From assembly GCA_936432065.2 (NCBI GenBank), contig OW386285.2:106521869-106585868 (forward strand): a stretch of 64,000 nucleotides of DNA, read 5' to 3'. This document shows positions 55,590 to 64,000 of this stretch, in pieces. The stretch is from Rutpela maculata. Its lineage: Eukaryota > Arthropoda > Insecta > Coleoptera > Cerambycidae. Position 1 is the stretch's first letter, and the number at the start of each line of letters is the position of its first letter. Made by a program: the position numbers and the translations under genes. Under the pieces are notes generated by a model. It did not search any database. It was not told the DNA's origin and saw nothing but the letters and a program-made list of their open reading frames with translations.

Positions 55590-56248
55590 TAGTGTGTTAA
55601 AGCGTGCAGACTGTATGCTGAGTAAATTTGAGTGTCAAGTGCATCGAGACATTACACGACGTTCATAAAGCCCACGGAAGGTGTGAGAAGCCTTCGTGAA
55701 CCGCTCACAAGCCCTACAAGTATAAGCAATCTCACCGGAACGTTTTCGGTGAGTTTTTTCCAATAAAACTTTAAAAGTGACATTATATTTTAAAAACTGT
55801 TTCCGCTACTTCCGCCATCCCACCGGAAATTCTTCCGGCAACATAACCTAAAAATAGTGCTACATAACTTAAAAATAATTTAAGACATTGGTACCAACCT
55901 AAAATATTTTTTCGAAAACTGTCAAAAACCAAATTCCCCCAGAAAAACATTGAAACCAAAAATTTGACAGCTTACTTCCCCGACCGATTTAGTGAAAAAT
56001 CGGCCGAGGCCAGAAGATAAAACAAAATATATCAACTCAAACTTAAACGATCCACCATGAACACTACTCCGGCCACATCTGGCAGGGAAGCTGTCCACCA
56101 AGAGTTATATGGTTTTTCCAAAAGATGGCCATCCCTACCACCCATTACCAACGAACGGATGTTTTCGTTTAGTTGTTTCCCGTATCAATAATCAAAATTA
56201 TTAAGTGCTCTTGCCTGCGAACTTAGTTTTTATAGTGTTGTGTTTATT
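55590..56248 (+). mobile_element. Possible 5' end of a retrotransposon (leader plus start of ORF)
   Basis: A 450-bp non-AT-biased leader with hairpins ('ctcaccggaacgttttcggtgag' split as 'ctcaccg' / 'cggtgag', and 'cggaaattcttccgg') leads to 'ccaccatga', a strong animal start context. The composition is unlike the surrounding DNA. I cannot assign a clade. Confidence 0.35.
56057..56191 (+). CDS. Short N-terminal coding fragment
   Basis: 44 codons from an ATG in good context: 'MNTTPATSGREAVHQELYGF', 'SKRWPSLPPITNERMFSFSC', then 'FPYQ' and a stop. Too short for the usual frame list. Serine/proline-rich with no domain; it could be the start of a LINE ORF1 or gag-like protein cut off by the F2 repeat that begins at 56249. 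Function unknown. Confidence 0.3.
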   Translation: MNTTPATSGREAVHQELYGFSKRWPSLPPITNERMFSFSCFPYQ

Positions 56249-56640
56249 AACCTCCCCACAATAATTGTGGGAGGTTACTACAATTAATCCAAAATCGAAA
56301 ATTGAGATAACATCAAATCTTTACGATTTCGAGGTCCCGGAAACCCAAAAAAGTGGTTTGTAACTAATGCCTGTGTGTTAGCACGATAGCTACGAAGCTA
56401 CTAAACGGATTTGGATGAAACTTTTACATGAGGGTTTCTTTAGTGCTCCAGAAGATCTGAAAAGGTTTTGGTTGAGATCGGATTACGTTTAGTGCCATTT
56501 TGGCACAAGTTGTTTATTTTATGATTACTTAGAATTTGTAATTGAACCATTAAAAAGCAGTATAAATTCCAATTTCAACGATATATCACACTTGCACCCT
56601 TTCGATTTGGTTTCCGTTAAAAAAATTAAAAATAATTCGT
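56249..56640 (+). repeat. Family F2, copy 4
   Basis: Shortened hairpin 'aacctccccacaat' / 'aattgtgggaggtt' at 56249-56276, the 110-bp block, a microsatellite reduced to 'gcctgtgtgtt', then the conserved 'aaacggatttggatgaaact' block. It leads straight into H as at 2381. Confidence 0.75.
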
Positions 56641-56996
56641 TATATGCGCACATATGACAGCATCCAAAAAATATTATTGGTATTATTGTTAGGGGAAAAC
56701 GTATTTTGCCATCTGTCAAAAATATTTGGGTTGGTAACCTTTGTGAATGTTGATTTATAGCTTATGGTACGTGACGTCACAGCTAACCTCAAAAATATAT
56801 ATTTCTTAAGATTTAAGAATATTACGTAGCTATTATTAAAATTTCTGCCTGGTTCCCGTACTTTCAACTAAAATCTAGTACAGTGTAATGTTTATGAAGT
56901 CCTAAATACTTTGTCCTAATAAAATAGAACTCTTTTTGCGGGTTAGAAATCTAACCTGTAATTAGCAATCTATTTTTTTATTAATCAATCATTTTT

Positions 56997-57724
56997 AGGT
57001 CACATGGTTTTGACAATTTTGACATTTTGCTTGAGGGACAACAAAACGCAGTTTGCGTGGTTTTATATATTTTTTTCTGATTTTCTTGAGAAACTGTGTG
57101 TGTTTTCGTAATAATGTCATATAGTGAATATTATCCAATCCTTATGGGTGATGTAAAGTGTCGCTACGATGAGAAAATCAAAATAATAGACAATATTGAC
57201 CCATACACCCTTGGAGTGGAGACTGGAGACCTTTCTGCAGATTTGTCTATTTTACCTTGTGTGTCCGTAATTAATATGGTAAATTACTTAGTGTCGACTC
57301 ACAGCTTCTTCGCAGATCAGCAGTTAAAGGCATACAAATCTTTACAAGCATATAAATATTATGAGGCTGGATTTGTGCAAGAAGTTTGTGCAAGAAAGAT
57401 AAACTCAAATGTATTCATTGTTATGGGCAAGGCAAGTTTACATTTAAATAACTAAGTGCTAGATTTCAGTGATATATTATCCGTATGTAGTATTCAATAG
57501 ACTCTGCCAGAAAGTGATTTCTTTACCTTTCTTCTAAGGTTTTTTACATTCAAAATAAACCTTATCTCACAATCGCACCTTGTCGCAAAAAAAGATGGTG
57601 TTTTATTTTTTTTTTATTTCACATTTAAAACTGAGATTACTTCTTTGTTTACATTGGAATAAAAAGTTTGGTTATCCCTCAGGCAATATGGTCGACTTAT
57701 CATGACGTCATCCTAAGATGGTCT
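56997..57724 (+). mobile_element. Second THAP/SWIM-type transposon remnant
   Basis: Right end 'agaccatcttaggatgacgt' (minus strand) corresponds to the 3095 element's 'agaccattccagaatgacgt'. The left end is decayed ('aggtcacatgg'), but 'ttttgacaattttgacattt' aligns with the other copy's subterminal sequence. It sits at a different point of H than the first copy, so the two inserted independently. The THAP exon is not recognisable here. Confidence 0.6.
57114..57431 (+). CDS. First exon of a SWIM/YqaJ-type transposon protein (intact frame)
   Basis: An upstream in-frame start exists at 57096, but alignment with 3248 favours the ATG at 57114 ('MSYSEYYPILMGDVKCRYDE'). The 106-codon exon runs 'KIKIIDNIDPYTLGVETGDL', 'SADLSILPCVSVINMVNYLV', 'STHSFFADQQLKAYKSLQAY', 'KYYEAGFVQEVCARKINSNV', 'FIVMGK' and is followed by 'gcaagt', a GC-type donor (or a mutated GT donor) where the sister copy has 'gtaaga'. 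In the family as I know it, this region precedes a SWIM zinc finger and a YqaJ-like nuclease domain. No downstream exon lies in the window. The open frame suggests fairly recent decay, but as a lone exon it is not functional. Confidence 0.6.
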
Positions 57725-57947
57725 ATATAGAAAAATTATTTGCATGAGTTTTTTAACTATCTGCTCGGAGTCACTGTGGCTCCAAGCTAAAAATGCGTAG
57801 TCAAACATTAAAAATGAGAATAAACTTGAAAAACTTAAACATGTTATGTCCCTAAATATATTTCATAACCTAAAAATCAACATTCGTAAAGGTTACCAAC
57901 CCAAATATTTTTGACAATGTCAAAACTTATTTTAGTTGTTTTTTTTT

Positions 57948-58520
57948 TAAGGTAATAATTGTTTATAGCCGTGTTCGGATATTACGTCTGATTGATGCGA
58001 CACGTCACAATCGTTCATTGCAAATCGAGCTAACTGAGCTAAATCTTAAACGTTCGAATATTACAAAATAAAGGCCTCGGACGAAGCTCGACTTGCTCAA
58101 CCTTTTTGATCGAGCAGGAAGATTTTAATTTGATGCATGCGTAGTCTGCTTGAACAGTCCATAATGTTATTGACTTGTTGAAGTTAGAGTGTCATTTGGG
58201 CTAAATTCTGTGTTATTATTTTTTTTTCATTATCCAATATTTTACAAAATCTTCGAAACGTTATCTGTTAATACCCTTATAATATCCGGCAATTGATTAA
58301 CATGCAACATAAACAAACATGAGAGGTTATGTTTTAACAGATTGCTTGTAGTCCGCTTCAGTTCGTTCGATATTTGTTGATGAAATAAATGGCTCCAAAG
58401 TCACGTGTAATTTATCTGTTTGCTCAGTGCTCTGATTTCCGATGTAATATCCAAATACAGCTGATAAGGATCCACCGTGTGGGGAGGTTCCAGCCGCTTC
58501 CAGTAGCTGCCGATTTTTTA
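57948..58520 (+). repeat. Composite block R, copy 2
   Basis: Same as 4314-5045 without the 144-bp MITE; 'gaggttatgttttaac' at 58321 is the empty site. Confidence 0.8.
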
Positions 58521-59093
58521 ATGTTAAATTGTTTGGCAGATGACAGATTGAATTTTATTAACTCTATTAATAGGAGTTTTTAATAAAGATATGCCGATAA
58601 GAGAGGAATTCTTTCACTGCATACCGACACAACATTGGTAACTAAATTTCCATGGCACATAAATCTTGGTATATAGTAGATAACGCCGTAATAGGCATTG
58701 TTATGAAAATTAGTAGTGAGTAACATGTAACCTAGCACCTATTTCGAATAGAATCACGTGTTAGAATGGTAATTGGTAATCCTGAAACGTTGCATGTTTG
58801 CTGGAAACGCATTCAATGAACCTTACTTTCACATGAAGGCTGAACATAGTTTTGTATTTGTTTTACTCGTTCTAAAAGGGTCAACTGAAATGGGTCAGTT
58901 AGTTAAATTAGATTAAGCAAAATATACATAAAGTTTGGAACAGACAACAACGGAAACAGTTTCGAATAGCGATTGAGAAATTAGTCTACTTTTAAAAATG
59001 TGTCATTTGTCTTCATAATATATATAGTGAAGCAGCTCATACTCCCTCGTATTATTTATTTCTCTCTTTTGATCGACACAGAGAAATATACAT
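58521..59093. other. Spacer
   Basis: No gene; the short frame 58389-58583 lies across the end of block R. Confidence 0.45.
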
Positions 59094-59580
59094 GCGATCG
59101 TCAGTGCCGGTTTATGAACTTGTGCGCCCCTAGGCACTAAATTTTTTGGCGCCCCCCTTAGTGGCTAAATGAAATGGCGCCGAAGGCGAAAGCAAGTGTC
59201 GCAGGCAAATTCGTCGGAGGCGAAAATTTTTTGCGGCACCACTTTGAATAGTTCGCCAAAAAATGATTTTTTGGGGTTTTTATTCCTCTTTAATTTTGTT
59301 ATCTTAAGACGAACCTGAACCAACCTATATTTGTTTAAAAGTAAATACAGATGAAAAACTCATTTTTGTTATATTTTATTGAAAAACATAAATATAGGAC
59401 AAAAAACAGGAAACAAAAAAGACTTGAAAAAAGCGGTTCAACAAAAACTATACAACTAAAAAAGCAACAAATAATAAAAAAATATTTAAAAATAAACAAA
59501 TCTAGGTTCTAGAAATATAAATATAAAATAAAACGAAACACACAAAACAAAACAAATTGTCTTTGCAGACTTAAAAAATC

Positions 59581-59909
59581 TTTTTTCTTCAAGCGTATTA
59601 AAATGTTTAAATTATGTCACCAAAAACAGAAGTAGAAGTAGGACATTGTTTTACTAGTAACAAAATGTTAGTACCGAACGCCACCGTAGTGGACATTGTT
59701 TTACTAGTAACATAATGTTAGTTCCGAAAGCGCCACCGCAGTGGGTATTGTTTTACTAGTAACATAATGTTAATACCGAAAGCCACCGGTGGCGCGCTAT
59801 CCACTAGCCACTTGTCATATTGTGTCAGCATGTAAGACTGTAGTTTGAATATTTGTACATTTATGATAAATAAATGAATTTTTGCATTTTAATACGCTTG
59901 AAGAAAAAA
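59581..59909. mobile_element. MITE A, left copy
   Basis: Inverted ends 'ttcttcaagcgtattaaaat' / 'attttaatacgcttgaagaa'. Inside are three tandem units of about 51 bp beginning 'ggacattgttttactagtaa' (59641, 59691, 59743). The inverse copy at 61271-61547 has two units. Confidence 0.8.
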
Positions 59910-60050
59910 TAGTATATATTACACGGAGTAGAACGCCTTTTTTGTGTTTCGCCCAGTTTGCGGCTTCGGCTTCGCCTCAGCCGCAAATCCTGGGCTCAAC
60001 ACAAAAAAAGAGTGCGTTCTACTCCTAGTAATATAATATACTATTTTCTT
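59910..60050. mobile_element. MITE B, left copy, with GC-rich hairpin
   Basis: Ends 'ggagtagaacgcctttttt' and 'agagtgcgttctactcc' extended by AT-rich inverse sequence. The core 'tttgcggct...agccgcaaa' (59949-59979) is a strong hairpin. The inverse copy is at 61142-61270, adjacent to A' as here. Confidence 0.75.
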
Positions 60051-60077
60051 GCTTTCTCAGATGCAAACTGATCTATT

Positions 60078-60360
60078 AGACTAGTTCACAAGTTCAAAGC
60101 CGTGTTAATGCTTGATAAAGCTCGTAAAAATATAAGTGAGGGCTCATTGGATACGGAATGATGTCTAGAAAAATGTGCAAAAATTTCAAACCCGCACATA
60201 AACAATTGCAAAAGTTATAAACAAATGAAGATTGAAAAAATAACGAGTGCCGTTTTTTGCAAATAACTCGAAAACTATTAATATTTAAGAAATTTTGAAG
60301 ATAGATTCTTAAAGGAGGAAGAAATTTCCAATAAAAAACTCCCAACTCCCGAAACTCTTA
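60078..60360. repeat. Segment C, inverted copy of 61640-61923
   Basis: 'tagactagttcacaagttca' to 'tttccaataaaaaactccca' is the inverse of 61640-61923. The other copy lies directly next to the hAT transposase remnant, so C is probably hAT-internal sequence duplicated in inverse orientation. The frame 60094-60345 has no motif. Confidence 0.75.
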
Positions 60361-61141
60361 ATTTTTAATACTTTTTAAGTATAGAATTTATATTTAATTT
60401 TTTTTGACATGTTTATGTATACGGTTGTTTTTGTTATTTTTTTTTTATCTAAAAATAATATAAACAATATAAACACATTCGGCGATTGTTAATAACAAAT
60501 TGTTTATTAAATAAACAAATAAATAACCAACAATTTTTTTTAAATTTTTTTCCACCTTGTAAAGAATTGCAAATAATAAATTTTAAGAATACAATTTGTT
60601 CTTAATAATTTGTTTGAATAATGAAAAAAGGAAAAACAATTACAAATTAAAAAAAAAATTAAGAAAAAAAGATTTTTTTTTAAATCATATTTTATAACAA
60701 ATATAATGGCAAAAATAAAATAATAAAAATTTAAAGTTTATGTAATCCTATAGTATTTTTGAATATAAAAACAGTACTTAATAATAATTAAAATCAATAA
60801 AAAAAAATTTCAACCTCACTTTTTCATTTTTTAGTTTTTTGTTAGGTTAAATAATTAATAATTAATAGACTATAACAATTAAAAACATTGCAATGTCATA
60901 ATCTCATAAAGTATAGTTGACATAAGGTCTCCACAAGCGAAATAATTTTAGTGGCTTTTGTTTAACAATTATCCGACTTGAAATATAAACGCAAACTCTA
61001 AAAAAAAATTATTAATTAACAATAGGCTCATTTTATGAAAAATCGGTGAAACATTTTTTTTTCCAACGGGCTATTATTCCTTTAAGTGTGTAAATAATAC
61101 CATAATTTAAAAAAAAAATTAAATTAATATTTAATAACATA
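60361..61141. other. Very AT-rich centre of the hAT interior
   Basis: Long A and T runs, no coding frame. It lies in the loop between the inverted A-B blocks. Confidence 0.5.
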
Positions 61142-61547
61142 AATAGTATATTATATTACTAGGAGTAGAACGCACTCTTTTTCGCCCAGTTTGCGGCTTC
61201 GGCTTCGCCTCAGCCGCAAATCCTGGGCTCAACACAAAAAAAGGCGTTCTACTCCGTGTAATATATACTATTTTTTCTTCAAGCGTATTAAAATGCAAAA
61301 ATTCATTTATTTATCATAAATGTACAAATATTCAAACTAGTCTTACATGTTGACACAATATGACAAGTGGCTAGTTGATAGCGCGCCGCCGGTGGCTTTC
61401 GGAACTAACATTATGTTACTAGTAAAACAATGTCCACTACGGTGGCGTTCGGTACTAACATTTTGTTACTAGTAAAACAATGTCCTACTTCTACTTCTGT
61501 TTTTGGTGACATAATTTAAACATTCTAATACGCTTGAAGAAAAAAAA
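61142..61547. repeat. Inverted B'-A' block
   Basis: Mirror of 59581-60050 (A-B). B' 61142-61270 and A' 61271-61547, with one fewer 51-bp unit in A'. Confidence 0.8.
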
Positions 61548-61639
61548 TATTTTTACTTATTACGGCCGGTTTCAGAGCATTGTAGTGTTCGTCGCGCGGA
61601 GCTCTATTTTCAACATTAAATTAAAATTATTAATATTAG

Positions 61640-61923
61640 GGATAGAGTTTCGGGAGTTCGGACTTTTTTATTGGAAATTTCTTCCTCTTTAAGAAGCTTT
61701 CTGTAAAATTTCTTAAATATTAATAGTTTTCGAGTTATTTGCAAAAAACGAAACTCGTTATTTTTTCAATCTTCATTTGTATAACTTCTGCAATTGTTTA
61801 TGTGCGGGTTTGAAACTTTTGCACATTTTTCTAGACGTCATTCCGAATCCAATGAGCCCTGACTCATATTTCTACGAGCTTTATCAAGCATTAACACAGC
61901 TTTGAACTTGTGAACTAGTCTAT
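61640..61923. repeat. Segment C' next to the transposase remnant
   Basis: Inverse of 60078-60360 with about 5-10% differences. The order of blocks is A-B-C ... B'-A'-C', which is not a simple mirror and implies an inversion or separate insertions. Confidence 0.7.
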
Positions 61924-62195
61924 ATTATGCTGTTGAAGTCTATTGTATCTAACAGGTCACTATTTAAGTGTAGGAGGGCTAATTTACTTAGTCTTTCGTT
62001 TTCTACCGAGTTTCTTAAATAATTTTTTACAAATTTTATTGTTGAAAAAGATCTCTCCCCTGTACAGTTCGTAGCTGCCAAACTTATAAATATTCGTAAA
62101 GCGACTATGTTAGGAAATGTAGAGGTAAGACCTTTAGATCTAATAAATGTTAGCATTTCTCCAATCCAAAATCTAATTATAACCGTCATTATCAT
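61923..62195 (-). pseudogene. hAT transposase, C-terminal dimerisation region
   Basis: 91-residue minus-strand frame: 'FPNIVALRIFISLAATNCTG' 'ERSFSTIKFVKNYLRNSVEN', then 'ERLSKLALLHLNSDLLDTID'. 'T-(A/C)TGERSFS-(I/L)K-(I/V)KNYLR' with 'ERL--LALL' is the hallmark of the hAT C-terminal dimerisation domain, closest by memory to the ZMYM1-like/TTF-type hAT proteins of insects. The zinc finger and the RNase H-like catalytic core are absent, replaced by non-coding repeats. The stop at 61920 is the natural end. It lies about 220 bp from the right TIR, the expected place for the transposase 3' or 5' end. Confidence 0.85.
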
Positions 62196-62425
62196 TGTCC
62201 ATTTGATGTTTGCCGTTCGCTTTTATGACGAATTAAGAATTAACACTAAATAATAGGTAAGTATTACAGGCGTCTTTGCATTTATGTTTTAGATTTAAAA
62301 ATTTGTTTTTTTTCCCAAAATTGTTGTTATTGAGGATCGCCTTCGGCGCCCCTCAGAGCGTCGCCGTCGGCGCCCCTAGGCACGTGCCTAGAGTGCCTAG
62401 TGGGTAAACCGGCACTGGCGATCGT

Positions 62426-62685
62426 CTAATTTTTTTAACAGTAGAACTCAAATTTACGTTGTGATTGTAATTTTATTAAACCGGTTCTTCTATAAAGTTT
62501 GATGTACTTGTTTCTGTTTACTGATTTAATTTATTTGTCTTAATTTAAAAAAACACTGACTTCATAATCATTTCTACTTTTATTTGTTTGCACTTTAGTA
62601 ATGATTTTACTATGATTACTATTTATGGTACAGACGTGAAACATACACAAATTTGACGAGTGGCCCTGAAGGTTGGAAGTCAGGG
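62426..62685. other. Spacer
   Basis: No feature; the frame 62540-62722 is unsupported. Confidence 0.4.
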
Positions 62686-63230
62686 ACCGTAACCGAACCG
62701 AAACCGTAACCGAAAACCGCATCGTAATTACATTTTTTTTCTAACCGTAACCGAAACCGAAAACCGAAATGAGAGATTCTGAAAAACCGAAACCGTAACC
62801 AAAAACCGGATTGGCGCTGCTTTGAAAACCGAAACCGAAACTGGAAACCAAATTGACGCCGCTCTGAAAACCGAAATCGTAACCGAAAACCAAAAAATGG
62901 TGTACGTTAGGTAACCGTAACAGAAACCGAGCCAAAATAAATTTTGTATTCGGTCCCTGCAAGCATTAATTTAATTTTAACCGAAACCCTAACCGAAAAC
63001 CGCACCGTAATTACGAATTTCTCCTAACCGTAACCGAAACCGAAAACCGGAATGTGAGATTCTGGAAAACCGAAACCGTAACCGAAAACCGAATTGAGGC
63101 TGCGTTGAAAACCGAAACTGAAACCGAATGCCAAATTAACGCTGCTCTGAAAACCGAAACCGTAACCGATAACCGAAAATGGCGTACGTCAATTAACCGT
63201 AAACGAAATCGGTTTCGTACCTGCTGGGAG
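62686..63230 (+). repeat. 'accgaaaccgtaaccg' repeat as a 282-bp tandem dimer
   Basis: Built of 'aaccgaaaccgtaaccgaaa' motifs. Two longer units, from 62710 and 62992, share the order 'accgcatcgtaattac', 'gagattctg', 'gctgctttg/gctgcgttg', 'gacgccgctctg/aacgctgctctg', 'gtgtacgt/gcgtacgt'. The frames on either strand are only the Phe-Gly or Thr-Glu translations of the motif. Confidence 0.8.
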
Positions 63231-63440
63231 TTGACCAAATCTCCTCGTGCTCCATGCGTTTTTATACGGCCGATTGATGGAGACAAGTGCGGATTTACGG
63301 GGAGGGGGTTAATGAAGTACCCCCCCCCCAAAGGTTCTGTTAGCCATCAACTTTCATTTTAAAATTGGAAGGAAATTTATGACATTAGATTCCAATTAAG
63401 GCATCAGCAAGATAAGAATGTGGATATATGTAAATTTCCC
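63231..63440. other. Spacer with a C run
   Basis: A ten-base C tract near 63320 ('cccccccccc') and no gene. Confidence 0.4.
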
Positions 63441-63486
63441 CGACTCAGGCAGCCATATAGACCGTGGGATAGTGACAGATTTTTTT

Positions 63487-64000
63487 AAACGTTTGGTTCC
63501 TATCTGGCCTTTTGGGAGCCTTTTGTGCCTGATTTGTACTAATCATTTTCGTGTTTATCGGTTTCGGTTATCCAGGGCCCTTCAGCGGAAAACAGAAAAG
63601 AAAATTTCATGAAAATGAGCAATTTCAAACGTTTTGTTTCTATCTGGCGTCAAATTAGACTTACGTTTTAAAGAAAAACATCCGACGGAAGCTTATCGCC
63701 AGACAAATTCCGTGGGCCGGAAGGCCCGAAATTTCAATCCGAAGTTGTAAGAAAAAATGGTCAAAATCAACCGATTTGGTTCTTATCTGGGAATTGTATA
63801 TATAGGTAAATAGATTATAATTTTCGCGATATAATAGATGCCAGACAAATTCCGAGGGCCCAACAGTGAAAAAATTATTGTTCAAGTTGTCAACTATTCC
63901 GCGAAAATCAAACGATTTACATTCGTCTGGCATTTGTTTTTTTGTTAATATTAGGCAGTAAGTAGTTTCAATTTAAGATTCCCAGACGAACTGGCTGGGT
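63487..64000. repeat. ~141-bp satellite-like tandem repeat running off the window
   Basis: The block 'aaacg(t/a)tttggttc(c/t)(t/g)(a/t)tctgg' starts at about 63487, 63627, 63769 and 63910, spacings of 140, 142 and 141. Between them 'gccagacaaattccg(t/a)gggc' recurs at about 63699 and 63840. The units are diverged but keep register. The array reaches the window edge. Confidence 0.7.

Larger units (their letters stand above)
56712..57940. mobile_element. Element H, fuller copy with inverted ends
   Basis: Left 'ctgtcaaaaatatttgggtt' 'ggtaacctttgtgaatgttg', right 'caacattcgtaaaggttacc' 'aacccaaatatttttgac': about 50-bp inverted ends. Its interior (with 'ggctccaagc') recurs at 2835, 35950, 54590 and 55090. 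The second SWIM/YqaJ-type element sits inside it at about 56997-57724. Confidence 0.7.
59102..62417 (-). mobile_element. hAT transposon, 3.3 kb, with nested insertions
   Basis: Left end 'cagtgccggtttatgaac', right end 'gtaaaccggcactg': 13 matching TIR bases starting CAGTG. 'gcgatcgt' stands on both sides (59094-59101, 62418-62425), a perfect 8-bp duplication. Subterminal 'ggcgccgaaggcg'-like motifs occur near both ends (59175-59225, 62338-62375). The only transposase part left is the C-terminal dimerisation region next to the right end. The middle is filled by an internal palindrome of smaller elements. Confidence 0.95.

Noticed and set aside
62741..63362. Phe-Gly-rich and Thr-Glu-rich frames resembling FG-repeat proteins
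   Set aside because: Direct translations of the accgaaaccg repeat on the two strands.
1..64000. CRISPR array, bacterial operon, tRNA or rRNA genes
   Set aside because: Tandem repeats here lack regular unique spacers, no Shine-Dalgarno-led gene rows exist, and I saw no tRNA T-loop/acceptor combination on either strand.

Overview
The window looks like a gene-poor, AT-rich piece of an arthropod (most likely insect) genome that consists almost entirely of transposable elements and their remains. I see no convincing single-copy host gene, no tRNA or rRNA gene and no bacterial-type operon. The insect assignment rests on the element types: an IS630/Tc1-mariner transposase of the common insect kind, RTE-like and Jockey-like LINE reverse transcriptases, hAT and THAP-domain DNA transposons, a solo LTR, and microsatellite-bearing elements with a terminal hairpin that resemble DINE-1/Helentron derivatives. 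I cannot name the species.

Layout. 1-2.3 kb: a dispersed repeat with a 38/76-bp tandem array, cut into by a reversed LINE RT fragment. 2.4-5.0 kb: a composite repeat (hairpin/microsatellite family F2 + element H + an unnamed block) that carries a small transposon holding the first exons of two converging genes, one THAP and one of the SWIM/YqaJ type; the composite recurs at 56.2-58.5 kb. 7.4-8.1 kb: RTE-like LINE remnant. 8.6-10.9 kb: foldback element with a SWIM zinc-finger fragment in its loop. 11.3-12.2 kb: deleted mariner. 14.1-19.5 kb: one large interrupted palindrome. 20.8-21.3 kb: solo LTR. 23.9-28.6 kb: TIR element interrupted by retroelement sequences, including a 5'-truncated LINE. 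30.6-35.4 kb: long-TIR element containing a copy of the first repeat and a broken Cys-rich gene that is itself split by a second foldback with an 8-bp target duplication. 36-43.6 kb: scattered repeats. 43.6-47.5 kb: AT-rich, featureless. 47.5-53.9 kb: a 1-kb duplication and a cluster of five copies of family F1, plus a hAT MITE. 54-58.5 kb: second composite. 59.1-62.4 kb: hAT element with perfect 8-bp target duplication and an internal palindrome. 62.7-64 kb: accg-rich dimer repeat and the start of a ~141-bp satellite.

The striking theme is inverted repeats at every scale (100 bp to 5.4 kb). Several insertions can be proved inside the window because an empty copy of the same target is also present (4708-4851, 3095-4213, 47535-48156, 15592-16291). 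No element seen is intact, so most could move only with enzymes supplied from elsewhere.
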